Shown here: piece by piece, positions 34,701-45,700 of the stretch
Layout of the letters: each line of letters opens with the position of its first letter
How positions within the stretch are numbered: the first letter of the stretch is position 1
Assembly (NCBI GenBank): GCA_964017195.1
Contig: OZ024897.1
Coordinates: 41,105,424-41,169,423, forward strand
Direction of reading: 5' to 3'
From: Siderastrea radians
Lineage: Eukaryota > Cnidaria > Anthozoa > Scleractinia > Rhizangiidae
Length of the DNA: 64,000 nucleotides
The notes under the pieces: generated by a model
What the model was told of the DNA's origin: nothing
The model's database searches: none
What the model saw: the letters and a program-made list of their open reading frames with translations, nothing else
Position numbers and translations under genes: made by a program

Positions 34701-37700
34701 GATGAAGACTAGCAGTATTGCAGTCAAAATGTCACGATCAACTCAAAGCGATTCCATCATGAGACAAACGAATAAACGTTCATCTTACCTATCTTACACC
34801 ACGATGAACAATAAACACATCTTTAATGAGAAATGACATCTTCGATATCCTCACTAGTGAGGATATGGAAAATATGTCACTCAAGTCCCGGATGTAGTTT
34901 CGTTTGAACTTTACGAGTGGTCTATTTTCCACTAAAACACTCTTGTCTATATAATAATAATTTTGTATTCGTCAGAAAGGTCTTATTTACTTTTTCTTAT
35001 TTAGAAATTTACCTTTCTCCTTTCAGAGAGTTTGTGTACACTTCACAGGATCCAAAGGACCAACTTTTGCTCGGGTATTTCCTTTTAATTCAATTTGTTT
35101 GTTTGTTTGATTTTTCAGAGTCAGTGATCATTCATAATCCAAAGAAAGGAAATCGTAGAGAAAAAAAACCATCAAGAATAAGTTTTGAAAACAAAGATGC
35201 CAATTTTCTTCTCACATTTTTATACATGTTATGTCTAAAGTGCAATTTTTTAATACATTTATCATCCAATACTATTAATTCATTTAAAAAGCATGGCACT
35301 TCTTTCTTATGGTACAACTTTGCGGTTCATTTGCAGACCAGCTTATGCCACACCCAAAGTTCTGGACAAAGCTGGACTCAAGCTGGAGAACATTGATGTA
35401 TTTGAATACCATGAGGCTTTTGCCGTAAGTGTTTTGAGGTGCTTGCTTGTAAGAAACTTTTTGCGAGTGCTGTTTAGTAATGTTTTCTCCGCTCTTTCTC
35501 AGGGTCAAATTCTGGCCAACTTGAAGGCCATGGACTCAGACTGGTTTGCACAGAACTACCTGGGAAGAACGTCAAAGGTCAGAAATCTTTGCAGTATTTA
35601 CTTAAGGTGATTCCATCGAAATAGAAGGAATATTTAAAATTTTCTAAAACTTGATCCACTTGGTAATTATGTTTAGAACATTTCAAAAATGCAATAAAAA
35701 ATAGGGGTCACCGTGCTTGTTTTTTCACAAAATGGATAGCCATTAATAGCAACTATACAACCCGCAAGGTTTTCCTGACAAACCCTAGTAATCAGAAATG
35801 AAAACTATAATTGCTTTGAAAAGTCATTGCTTGTATTGAAATATTGGAGCAGTTCAACAAAACAGGCATTTATCTTGTGTTTTGTACTATTTTAGCTGAA
35901 CAGGAATCAAGATTATGAAATAAATTAAAGAATTTGCCGCGTACGTACATACCTTGCTGCACCTAAAGATGTGTTCTTTTCGGCACTTAAATAAAAATAT
36001 CTCAAAGCAGAATTTTTAACTTTTTTTGAAATCGCGATATATTGTACTAGACCGTGTGCCATTTAAATTTATGTCTTAAAAAATGGGGGTCACCGAGTTC
36101 GTTTAGGAGAAAACGACCATTTATTTCTCTGAACAGCTCAGCTTTCATAGAAAACCTATAAAGTTCCGAAGGTGCGCGCGCTCGTGCACGCGCTAATCAC
36201 GCAAGGAATGATGCGCAGAAAGGATGCGTAATTCAATTGAATGGAATCACCTTAACAGTAACAGACCACCTGGAAGGCCTTTGAAAAGTTGAAATTTGTC
36301 CTTGACACCATCGACACCACTGGAAAGAGGGCGTTTAGTTATCCATCTTGTCTTTTCTTGTTTTTTTTCTCCCAGTCGATTTTTAAAATACAGATAAAAG
36401 ATGTGGTAGAAGTGATCTATCATCATACAACTCCTTTTTAAAAGGTTGGCTGGCTACCTTTCTTCCCTACCTTGTTTGATAGACACACAACGGGCGCGCT
36501 TTCTTTGGCGTCGTTTTATAGTCCAAGTGGCGCTTTTTTGATCGGCCGAGCACTCCTCGAAAGTTCGCGTGAAAAAAAAAACTTAAAAAAAAAAAACAAT
36601 TGCCGTCAACAATTTTCGTGTTCTTGAGGATCCTCTTAACACAGCTAGACCAAAGGCTTGCTTTCATCACTAATTTTCCTCGCCCAACTCTTTTTCTATT
36701 TCCACTAAACTCTAGGTGGGCGTGCCCCCGATGGAGAAGCTGAATACATGGGGCGGTTCGCTGTCCATTGGTCACCCATTTGGTGCCACCGGGGTTCGAC
36801 TCGTTACTACAGCCGCCAACAGACTGCTGAAAGAGGGAGGCAAGTACGGACTGGTCGCCGCTTGTGCTGCGGGGGGTCTGGTAAGTGTGCTTCACCTTGG
36901 CCAGTGGATTCGGCGTTGTGATGCACAATACAACTCACTGCTCTAGCATGGTCGTACGTGACGGTACATATCAGGTCCTACAAGACCGTCAAGTCACGAA
37001 CGTATGTACACGGTTGTACGTGATCATAAGAGGTCGCGTACGCCGAATTTTGCTCGTGAACGGTCACACATCAGGGACCTTTGCATTGCAATTAGGACAT
37101 TGGGTACGAAAACGACTATACAAAGTTAGTGCGCACGCGTTAGATTATCACCTCTCGTACCAATATCCAGAGAGACGTAATTTAAAAAAAGCCGCGTAGC
37201 TCTGGGGACGAGAATGAGCAATATCGTATCTACAGCCTTCTTCCCCACCGGAAGCAACACAGGGGAACGAGGACTCTAGGATCTGGCGATCAGGCCGAAT
37301 TTTAGCATCGCTCTCATATTCTCTTACGTGGGTCGCTCGCTAAAATAGGGCCTGATACAATCTCTCACAAGAGTTCGTGTCGGCGGCCAAATTTTGGCCG
37401 CGGGAATCTCGCAATCTGATTGGCCCTTTAACAATAGAGCTGTCAACGGAAGTAAATTGTCTACGAGACTTGCTCACAATTTTCAATCCGACCGCCATGG
37501 CCAAGGAACAAGTCTGCCGAGGTAAACGTGTCGCTCAAAGATATTCTCGTCGTTCTAGGAGAATTGTCATCATTTCTTTCTCTCCTGAGAATGGCGTCCG
37601 GTTTGACACAAGCTGTCTCTCACTCGGAGCAGAGAAGTACATCAACAGTGAAGTAAGCTTATGTATCCCGTTTTACCTAAGTAATAAAGACTTTCAGTTT

Positions 37701-38633
37701 ATTCATTCAGTGTTAATAATGTCGTTTTAATGATCTCTGACATTGATATCAAAGGATCTGACTAGGCTTATAATAAATGTTCTTCGTTTTAAAATTCGCT
37801 GCTGTTTAGAGATGAAATTCGCTGGTAATCTCAAATATTTATCACTTCTGCAACTAAATTAAATTACAAAACACTCGTTTGTTTATAAACGGTTTTATTG
37901 ATATCTTTTTTCTAAAGAGTGAAACTGAAGGTATTTCTCTTAATTTCCCAAGGTATTTTACGCAGAAAATCGGTGACAAATGCGTAGAGAATATTTCCGG
38001 ATACCACCTGAAATGAGAAAGGATTCAAACATGCAGCATATTTTGGTACATGACAACCTCGTCGTGTTCTGAATTTTCATTCAGTTTTAGCTCAGACAGA
38101 GCAACTATGTACAATACCGGAGCGCGTACCTTCAAGTTGTAAATTTGAACGCTAGTGCCAAGATTTATCGTAGCCTGTGATTTTCTTATTTTTGCCGACA
38201 TTTGAGGACTTTTTGCGAATGCCATTACATACACATATGGGAAATTTGCATACCGAGGAGCGTGCAAGCAAAACAAATTTTGATTGGCCGTTTTGTTGAA
38301 TGTCAATCAATCAAAAAAGTGGGCGGCAGACGTTCCGTAGAAGAATTGTATCAGGCTCTATTTTTCGTTTCACCCATCCCGCCGGAATGTTTCACCGAGC
38401 GAAACGAAAACAGAGCCTGATCGCAGGTTAGGATCTGGTGTAAGATTCAGAGGTCGTACTCGTACCCAGTCTCGTACTTGACTTCGATCTTACGGTCCAT
38501 GTTGTCACACAGTAAATCTTTAAAAACACTTAATGGCAATCACAAGGTGAACTGGTAGAACTAATCAGCTCGATCTTTCTGCTTTCTTTTCTTCCAGGGT
38601 CACGGCATGATAGTAGAGCGATACCCGTCATAA
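22746..38633 (+). CDS. HADHB: Trifunctional enzyme subunit beta, mitochondrial 3-ketoacyl-CoA thiolase
   Basis: Complete gene, 20 coding exons: 22746-22824, 23071-23118, 24742-24820, 25682-25726, 26625-26656, 26746-26813, 27672-27759, 27880-28001, 28371-28436, 29723-29778, 30274-30310, 32431-32478, 32604-32643, 33468-33592, 34373-34452, 35027-35074, 35337-35424, 35503-35577, 36716-36880, 38598-38633. The sum is 1,425 nt, 474 residues plus stop, the same length as human HADHB. Residues 1-45 are rich in Arg, Lys, Ser and Ala, a mitochondrial presequence. Thiolase residues are in place: nucleophile Cys137 in [10 protein letters not shown], His379 in HEAFA, His428 in GHPFGATG and Cys458 in CAAGG. 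It cleaves long-chain 3-ketoacyl-CoA in beta-oxidation together with HADHA. Oddity: intron 3 has a GC donor (GCAAGT). Confidence 0.96.
23280..23355. repeat. Short tandem duplication in HADHB intron 2
   Basis: CTCCAGTACAGAACTGCCCC and TCCTTCACACCACCTCCAGT occur twice in a row with a period of about 38 bp. Confidence 0.75.
23630..23825. repeat. Dispersed repeat also present at 53800-54165
   Basis: Shared landmarks are AAGTAAAGCTGCTTA and GTGTTGTATTTTGTCCT...TGTGAAGGTTTAG. In the other copy a (GAT)n stretch and about 150 bp are inserted between them. Confidence 0.6.
24017..24304. mobile_element. Nested double-palindrome MITE in HADHB intron 2
   Basis: The outer arms (about 24017-24080 and 24239-24304, with CCATTAAAACCTCGGCCATTA) are inverted to each other over about 65 bp. 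Inside lies a second inverted pair with GACAGCCCCACCGGGAGAGG and its partner CCTATCCCGGTGGGGCTGTC. A TTTAATAAAG(CTAT)n tail sits between the inner and outer right arms, so one repeat probably inserted into another. Confidence 0.8.
24305..24741. repeat. Dispersed repeat copy (GATGCTAGTTCATCACA) in HADHB intron 2
   Basis: Starts with a (GGTT)n run, followed at 24345-24465 by a copy of the repeat seen near 12755-12880, sharing TGTAGCATGAAACAACAGAGAG and TTATACACCTGGGTAA. The remainder shows nothing. Confidence 0.55.
24821..24822 (+). other. HADHB: Non-canonical GC splice donor of HADHB intron 3
   Basis: Exon 3 ends ...GGAACCAG and the intron starts GCAAGT. Only this position keeps the frame (AG plus T gives Ser) and joins the conserved MSGTSYADL segment. 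The flanks match the strong consensus usually seen at GC-AG introns. Confidence 0.88.
25790..26085. repeat. Degenerate roughly 100-bp minisatellite in HADHB intron 4
   Basis: About three units, each with CATTCAAATGAAAGCTA, a TGCTGTTTATT-like core and GATGAAATCCT or a decayed form. A partial unit follows at 26490-26570. Confidence 0.6.
27004..27175. mobile_element. Mariner-type MITE, 172 bp, TA target duplication
   Basis: Starts CAGACTCAGTCACAATTAG and ends CTAATGTGTCTGATACTG, with TTGGGACACTT inverted at both ends, a second inner inverted pair CTCTCAATGTTG, and TA on both flanks. It lies in HADHB intron 6. Confidence 0.85.
27238..27345. repeat. Inverted copy of the GATGCTAGTCCAT dispersed repeat
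   Basis: GGGGTAACCCTACAATGGACTAGCATTCC is the reverse of the unit at 12755-12880. The repeat lies in HADHB intron 6. Confidence 0.6.
29058..29345 (+). pseudogene. LINE reverse-transcriptase C-terminal fragment with 3' tail
   Basis: The frame encodes a typical non-LTR RT end ([21 protein letters not shown]), then a stop and a short 3' UTR ending TTTAAATAAAGTTATTACTC. It is 5'-truncated, as is common for LINE insertions, and lies in HADHB intron 9. Confidence 0.8.
29345..29699. repeat. About 145-bp direct repeat around a TTTACATAAAG array
   Basis: AACATATAGCACCCCAAGAAAT...TTCAACTGATATAATG occurs at about 29349-29490 and again at about 29555-29699. Between them lie five or so TTTACATAAAG units. 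The second copy ends only 23 bp before HADHB exon 10. Confidence 0.85.
30311..30738. other. HADHB intron 11, first part, nothing seen
   Basis: AT-rich sequence with no repeat or exon that I can support. Confidence 0.45.
30739..30949. mobile_element. MITE, TTAACCCTTT-ended family, copy 2
   Basis: A 211-bp unit with ends TTAACCCTTTAACTCCTAAG and GGGAGTGAAGGGGTTAA. It matches copy 1 (10446-10659) in interior landmarks and length. Confidence 0.75.
30950..32228. other. HADHB intron 11, probable old repeat
   Basis: Contains a segment with GTACGGACCATTACCACGGAAAC and a small inverted AAGAAGATAAAAAAAGG region. I could not define ends. The next 130 bp form a clear hairpin (32229-32362). Confidence 0.4.
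32229..32362. repeat. Long hairpin in HADHB intron 11
   Basis: The arms CTTACTAAC...GTACTGGGGAATATTGGCC (32229-32276) and GGCCAATATTCCCCAGTAC...GTTAGTAAG (32318-32362) are inverted, with a 40-bp loop. The hairpin ends 69 bp before exon 12. Confidence 0.85.
32644..33467. other. HADHB intron 13, nothing seen
   Basis: Plain intron sequence with no supported exon or repeat. Confidence 0.45.
33593..34372. other. HADHB intron 14, nothing seen
   Basis: Plain intron sequence. A CAATCACACGG motif and short AT tracts are the only features. Confidence 0.45.
34483..34958. mobile_element. Fold-back element, copy 1 (with extra 180 bp)
   Basis: Contains an inverted pair around GAAGATATAAATTTTATTTTCGAGTGG / ATAAAATTCATATCTTCAAGCC, then TTTTGCACAAACAACAGTGTAA, about 180 bp unique to this copy, and TCCTCACTAGTGAGGATAT...TAAAACACTCTTGTCTAT. 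The same parts occur in opposite orientation at 53393-53706. It lies in HADHB intron 15. Confidence 0.8.
35606..36251. mobile_element. TTAA-flanked MITE (piggyBac/Kolobok-like), 646 bp
   Basis: Starts GGTGATTCCAT and ends ATGGAATCACC, with TTAA directly flanking both ends. Two inner segments (ATAGGGGTCACCG... and ATGGGGGTCACCG...) are partial repeats. No coding capacity. It lies in HADHB intron 18. Confidence 0.85.
37280..38430. mobile_element. Long-TIR element carrying a promoter and 5' exon-like segment
   Basis: The left end (GCGATCAGGC...AAAATAGGGCCTGATACAA) and right end (TTGTATCAGGCTCTATTTT...GCCTGATCGC) are inverted over about 90 bp. Inside, at 37497, a start codon opens a basic frame ([19 protein letters not shown]) that stays open to a good donor GTAAGC at 37652. 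It lies in the last HADHB intron. Confidence 0.65.
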
Positions 38634-38862
38634 ACTGAAGTTCTCTAACAAGTCGCAAAAATAGCCCTATTTGGAGCTGGCAGCCGAAGAATCCCAAGTA
38701 TAACGTTCGTTACAGCTGCACAGAATCAAGCTTCCCCGGGGCGCGCATCCTTTGAGTGAATTTTGCAAATTTCGAGACACTAGAAGTAGCTACTAAAGTA
38801 TTTGTGGAACTCGATGTCGTTCAGATCGCCCGATATTCATTCATGTTTTGCTTAAAACTAAG

Positions 38863-38868
38863 AAATAA
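38863..38868 (+). terminator. HADHB polyadenylation signal
   Basis: An AATAAA hexamer lies about 230 nt after the HADHB stop codon, in a plain AT-rich 3' UTR. It is the first hexamer after the stop. Confidence 0.7.
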
Positions 38869-39702
38869 ATCTGGATAATGTAAATGGATTTTAATTTTGT
38901 GGTGTTTGAAATAGTTTCTCCCTTTGCATTTTCTGGGCTACCTTTATGTCACGTGCAATAACCAACCAGCGGACACGTGTTTCCTAATAAACCAATCAGG
39001 AACAAAAGAAACCAATAGTGTGACTTGCTCTTCCGCATGGCACCGGTTAATGGCACCGGGCGCAGCTTTTCCCGCGCCTAGCACTAGTTCCATCTTTGTT
39101 AGTTTAGTTCTGATCGGTTCAATGAGTTTGTTGTGGTTGGCCACATTATTTGCTTTTACGAGAGTCAGGTCATATTTTGCAAAGCACGAGGTAAACCCTT
39201 GGTCTCTTCCCTCTCGGCGAAAAGAATAAACGAATCAGTTTACTGCATTTGATGAATGAAAAGACAACCTTTTCGATTGTGCATATTTCTGCATGACAAC
39301 CAACGACCGGATACCAGTATGGACTACCTACTTATGGAGAATTACGTAAAGATTTCGTAAGATAAAAAGTTTTCTTTTACTGTTCACTGTATAATACAAC
39401 TCCCTGTCTCCACAACAGCAATGTTAGCAGGGACAATGAATACTGTAAATAAGTTTACACGTGTGAGTGGACATTTCTATGAAAAAAAAAACTGCTCAGA
39501 TTTTCGTTAGATTTGATGAAAGTTCACATTCTCGCTTTCGTGAGGTCTTTCACCATCGTACACTCTCGCTGTCTCTCGGTGATTCTCGTTTCTCCCTGGT
39601 CCGGGTTTTAGAGTTCAATTATAATTGACTGTATTAGAACCGAATCCAAAATGTGAAAGGTCATTCCATAACTTTCATTTGCTGAATGACACTCTTCTTG
39701 GC
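38869..39702. other. Spacer between the convergent HADHB and channel genes
   Basis: Holds a plus-strand frame with one hydrophobic stretch (from 39051, IFVSLVLIGSMSLLWLATL) ending at a GTAAAC. I found no partner exon and do not call it. No other feature. Confidence 0.4.
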
Positions 39703-39708
39703 TTTATT
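39703..39708 (-). terminator. Polyadenylation signal of the channel gene
   Basis: AATAAA on the minus strand, about 50 nt past the TGA at 39761-39763. It supports this exon as the true last exon. Confidence 0.65.
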
Positions 39709-39760
39709 CCATCCGCGATCCACTCCCTTGTAAGATTTTAGAGCATACGGGAAACTCTTT

Positions 39761-42700
39761 TCAGAGGAGAGTGTTGTTAGAGTCTACAATCAGAACTTTG
39801 CCTTGCTCCATTGTTTCCTGTGGTTTCTGTTTCAGTTTCTTCTGCCTTTCCATGGCATAATTGTTGACCCGCTGCTGTTGCTCCTGAAATGGTGACAGCA
39901 GACAAAATCACTCGACTGTTTAATACTACACTTTAGGGTTCAACGGGACGGGAAGCGGACTTGGGGCTTCAGTAACAGGGTCTGGAAGGGTATTCTCGGG
40001 ATCCGGGATTTGACCCAAAAGACGGTGCGGGATTCGGGAAAACAAAAAATATCTTGACGGGATTCGGGATTTTACTGCTACCAGGGAAGCGGGATTTGCC
40101 AAAATTTTGGAACGGGATGTGGGATTTTGTTGCCTGTCTGTCGGGAATTCGGGAAATCGCCACGACCCAAATAACCGTTATGGCGGCAAAAGCGAATCAA
40201 CCAAGCGAGCGCAAAGTATTAATCGAAAGGGCCAGCTTTTGCAGAAATTAGTCTTTTGGGAACGAAAAAACGAAATTCGGGATTCTCGTGAAAAAGGAGC
40301 GGGAATGCGGGATCAGGACCCCCCCTTCCAGACTCTGCAGTAAATGTAGGCGGGATGCGGGAAAATATGAATATTGAACCCGGGAAACGGGATGGCGGCA
40401 ACTGGGATGCGCTATGTTTTGTAAGCAGGCAGCGGGACAGTATTGAAACCTATGCTGGGACTTGGCTAACCTCCCACGTAGTCGTTTTTAGGGGAGGAGG
40501 GTAATGTGACTCCCCTAAAAACGACTGCGTGGGAGGCTAGGACTTGGCGGGTTTAAAACCAGCAATGCAAGTATCAAGAGATCGGGAAGACGAACTTAAC
40601 TGGAGGCAGGACGGCGGGAGGAGGCAAAAATAAACTGGGTGTAGCGGGATAAATGAAAGTTTATTCTGAGCCCTTCAATCCACTGCACTATTGACGGCAC
40701 TTTACTCGACTGCACGCTTTGCTGGCTTAGCAGTCTGAATCAACTGCCTTCCCGCTCTCTAGTCCGTCTTATGCTTGGACTGCAAAACATTACCCACGGA
40801 GGAATGGATGTGAATGGCCGAGCATGTGATTAGATGTACAGTTATCTCTGCTCTGGCGTGGATATTTCCTCGCCGAGAAGCACCGAAAGAGCATGGATTA
40901 TTGCGTACAAATCGAGCACACGTTTCTCCTCATATTCTCACTCGATCCAGGCCTTTTGTTTTATTACCAAGCGTGTTTGCACTGTGGTTCTCAGTTTTGA
41001 GTCTGTGGATGAAATCGTAAAATCCTAATTTTGCCAATGACGTGAACGAAAACGAGTGTCGTGTGACCTAGAATGTGGCAAATAGAAATGAGAAGTGTAT
41101 TTCAGTGGCTTAGCGGATCCGCTGCTCTTTAGTTGTTCTATTCGATTGGCGAGCCCCCGAGAGGCTCAGCAGCTGAGAAAAAGTGGCTCTGGCGTCTTTG
41201 CGAAAAGACGATGGATTCGACCAACAGAAAATTGCAGCCTTTGCCACGACCTGACAGGGTAAAATTTCAGGAAATATAAGGAAAACATCGCATTGGAGGG
41301 AAAATTCACGGCTTTCTCGTGGGCTATGAAATTTTGCGGACTTTTGTCCACTTGAATGCACGCGGCAGAACGAAAGCTACCAATCAGAACTTAGAATGCG
41401 AACAATAGAAGCACAAAAAGTCAACATTCCGTTCAATCAAAGTTCGGGGATTTCGATCCGTGCATAATTTATCAATCATATAAAAGGCAGTGGTATTGTA
41501 GTCAAAGCATTCATTTTGCATTAGCAAACTAGAGATTATGGCGCCCAAGACTCCAGTTGGAAAGAAAGGTGAGAAGAAGGCCGGCAAAAAGGCCGCAGTT
41601 GATGGAAAGAAGAAGAGAAGGGGAAAGAGAAAGGAAAGCTATGCTATCTACATTTACAAAGTGTTGAAGCAAGTTCACCCAGACACTGGTATCTCCAGCA
41701 AAGCCATGGGCATCATGAACTCGTTCGTTAACGACATCTTTGAGCGCATCGCCACTGAAGCTTCCCGCCTTGCTCACTACAACAAGAAATCAACCATCAG
41801 CTCCCGCGAGATCCAGACCGCCATCAGGCTGCTTCTGCCCGGTGAACTGGCCAAACACGCCGTCAGTGAAGGAACGAAGGCTGTGACCAAGTACACCAGC
41901 AGCAAGTAAACTCACTGAGTTTACCGCCAAAACCAACGGCTCCTTTAGGAGCCACCAAATGCTATAAAAGTCAATCACCAAATAAGTTTTCTCTTTCATA
42001 GTCCCAAATTTAAGGTGAATGGGCCGGTCAAATTCACTGCAAGGTTTGAAATGTTGCCACATTACAACCGCCAACTGAAGCGCACCATTTTAGTTTGCTC
42101 GCGATTTGTTACCATTGTCTAAACCCTCTACGATTTGAATTTCCCTTGTTCGCTGGTCATGGTTTTGCGCGCGAATCAGAGAATTAGTTCGATCGTGACG
42201 TCCGGCGAGTTCTACTCGACATTTACCTGATCTTCTGCGAAATGAGTAAATCATTACTTTTGGCGAGTGTTACTCGATCGACTCGACTGAATTTGATTTG
42301 CCTCGTTTTGAACGCTTCTCAGTACGCGCATAAATATATAAAATTTGAAGCAAAGCGTGACGATTGTCGCCCTTTTCATAGTTCAAGCTTCCTGTGCAGA
42401 GAGTGTTTTTGTAATATCAATTTCCCATGCCTTTCGTGGGTGGGTCAGGGTTAAGAAATGCGGCGTCTGAAAAACCCTTTATCCCCTTGGATAGTATAAA
42501 CAAAAATGAGTCTCCGCTCGTTTATTCAAGTTTTGATGTGTGACCTAGAACAACGCTAAATCCGCCTTTGTGTAATGGACGATGAATGAAACCGACAGGA
42601 AATCGCAGCCGCGCACTACAAGAACACGATTTGGAACTGCCGCTTTTCATTTTACCCTTGCCACGAGCTGATGATGGTCAAATTTTCAGGGAATACATTC

Positions 42701-45700
42701 TCGCGGGCTATGAAATTTTGCGAAGTTTTGTCCACTTGAATGCACGCGGCAGAACAAAAGCTACCAATCAGAAAGCGAACAATAGAAGCACAAAAGGTCA
42801 ACATTCCGTCCAATCAAAGTTCGGGGATTTCGATCCGTGCATAATTTATCAATCATATAAAAGGCAGTAGTATTGTAGTCAAAGCATTCATTTTGCATTA
42901 GCAAACTAGAGATTATGGCGCCCAAGACTCCAGTTGGAAAGAAAGGTGAGAAGAAGGCCGGTAAAAAGGCCGCAGTTGATGGAAAGAAGAAGAGAAGGGG
43001 AAAGAGAAAGGAAAGCTATGCTATCTACATTTACAAAGTGTTGAAGCAAGTTCACCCAGACACTGGTATCTCCAGCAAAGCCATGGGCATCATGAACTCG
43101 TTCGTTAACGACATCTTTGAGCGCATCGCCACTGAAGCTTCCCGCCTTGCTCACTACAACAAGAAATCAACCATCAGCTCCCGCGAGATCCAGACCGCCA
43201 TCAGGCTGCTTCTGCCCGGTGAACTGGCCAAACACGCCGTCAGTGAAGGAACGAAGGCTGTGACTAAGTACACCAGTAGCAAGTAAACTCACTGAGTTTA
43301 CCGCCAAAACCAACGGCTCCTTTAGGAGCCACCAAATGCTAGAAAAGTCAATGACCAATTAAGTTTTCTTGAATAGTGCTTAACACATTCTATGCCACAA
43401 CCGTCTACTGATGCGCAAGATTTTTAGTTTGCTCGCGACTTGCTGTGATTCTGCATGAAAACTACTTTCATGTTACTCGATGCAATCTTATTTTCCCTTG
43501 TTCTGGATTTCGCAGTGGATTTGCATGTAAATTAAACGAAATTGTTTTTGGCGCGCACGTTTACATAATCAGAAGCAAAACGCAATGCTTTCACTACTGT
43601 TCAACATCCCAGTTCGCTCGTCAAGTGCGCAGTGTAAATCTTTATAATTCGAATTTCCCTTGTTCACTTGTAGCGGAAATCAAACCGAATTCGATATACG
43701 GATTCAGCTCTTCTGGAGGCAAAAGTGAAATATACAATGCTTACACTGCATGTCAGTAGGCAAGTTCGTTAGTTGTGCGAAGAGCCTTTTTTTATACGGC
43801 CATCCAGCTGGCTGGACACATGCAAGAGTGAACAGTGTAACTCGGTAAAATTTGGATTTTCTTCGTTCTTTTGTAAAGATGGTTCTGCAGATTTTGTGCG
43901 CACCTGGTTAAAGTGAATTCGTTTTAGTGACCGCACGGTAGTGAGATGCGAAGCGTGATATGCGATCGCAGTACTTCGCTATATAATTTAAATTTCACTT
44001 GTTCTCTCGAAATAGTCTTGCGTAAAATTTGAAGCAGGAACATATTCAACGTCACCAAGAAGCGAAGCGTGATTCTTATAGAAGCCCTTTGTGGTGTGAC
44101 GAGAGTAACTCGCTTAGTGACAGATGGACGCATATCATTTGCATTTCTCAGTTCAAATTTGCGCGCAAATTGAACTGATCAAGTCAAGTGGGTCCTAATT
44201 GGCGCGCGAGTGAATAGTAAGTGAAGCGTGACGTTTCTACCTGCAAATCTAGGGTTTCGTAATTTTTTTTTTTTGTAAACACCCGAGGTTTCACACAATT
44301 TTGAAAAACTGCAAATCAAAACGACCACCTGGTGCAAAACTAGTGAATACTTATAGAGTATCAAGGAATGCGTAACAAAACCTTCTACCAAGCCTGCAAA
44401 GACCCTGGTGTACACAAAGACAAGAGTGAGATCTTTACTTACCCGAAACATTTTTTCACTTTTGGAAAGGGCTTCATTTCTGGCCTTTGACTGAAAGAAA
44501 TGAAAGTGGTTTCAAATGAGTTTTGAAGAAAAGTCCAAAGAGTGGGGAACAAAAACGATGGTGAGCTGCTCAATCACCAAGTGCATGACACAGGTCAGTT
44601 CAAAGACTAAATATCGCTTAATTCTGGTTTCTTTGCATTTTAATGACAAATTATAGAAAACAGAGATGCCATTATAATGTATGTTCAACACGTGATTTTA
44701 TCAACTCATTTTGTGGGTGCAACAGAAACTACTTTAACCTGTTACCTAAGGGGTGGAGGGCACTCTATAATGTTATATATTATCATAATAAATATACTGC
44801 CCCTAAGGGTAAGGGTTTCGTACCGATACATGTAAGGTAATGTAACCCTGAGAATCCAACCATTTAGTCTCAATAGGGTGTGACAAACACCACAAGAAAG
44901 TACCACTCCATATTTTCAGGGTCCCAAAGAGATTCAGGGCTGCAGGACTCTGGACTCAAAATTGCAAGGCTCCAAGAAGCCTAAACGGGCTTTTTTTTTC
45001 CAGCAGAGAAAAGCTTTGGGCTCTGGTTTTACAGCAAAAATTTGAGGGCTCCAGGGTTCCAAAGGAACCCATTGGGAACATGATTGTCATCTGAACTGTC
45101 ATTACTGAAAAAGATCTCACCTTTATAACCACAAATATCAATCCCACAATGTGAACACACAGGAAACAACTGACACCAACATAAAGACAAATACGATCAA
45201 ACAACTTTTGATCATCTGGAGACGGGATAACAGCAACAACGGCATTTTGAATGGCCATGCAGCACAAGAACACAAGACCAGATAAAACATATTTGTCCTA
45301 CAAAATAGAAACAAAGGGTTAGTGATAACTGAAATCTGTGAAGAGACAGGGGCACGGTGTGTCCAACATTTCACCAAAAAAGTGTTGAGTTTCAATTCCT
45401 GGTCTCTTCTCACATGTTGTGTTCTTAGACAAGAAAGTTTGCTCAATGTTGTCATGTCACCCACACATGGGTTTCAATAACCTTTTGAAGTAGGTGTCAG
45501 AGCTGAGGCCCAAGTAAGTGGCAGTCTGAGTCAATTTCCCTAAGCAATTAAGTAAAAATGAACAAAAACTAGGTGGCCACTTGACGCTCTTACGCCGCCA
45601 GTAGCTGGTACTAATGAAACCAATGAATCTAGGTATAAAAATGAGACCCACTGAACAAAATACTGGGCAGAAACCTTGCAATGGACTAATATCCCATAAA

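Larger units (their letters stand above)
41210..43345 (+). repeat. Tandem duplication carrying the two H2B genes
   Basis: Similarity between the two blocks starts near 41210 and 42575 and runs past each stem-loop, with a period of 1,377 bp at the start codons. Coding and proximal promoter parts are almost identical; distal upstream parts contain indels. Confidence 0.85.

Noticed and set aside
34917..35396. 159-codon frame in HADHB
   Set aside because: It merges HADHB exon 16, intron sequence and repeat tail; only the splice-bounded part is coding.
39051..39190. Possible first exon of a small membrane protein on the plus strand after HADHB
   Set aside because: It has an ATG, one hydrophobic segment and a GTAAAC donor, but there is no partner exon, no recognised family and no conserved motif.
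41529..43154. Minus-strand frames opposite both H2B genes
   Set aside because: They are exact antisense shadows of a highly conserved histone coding sequence.
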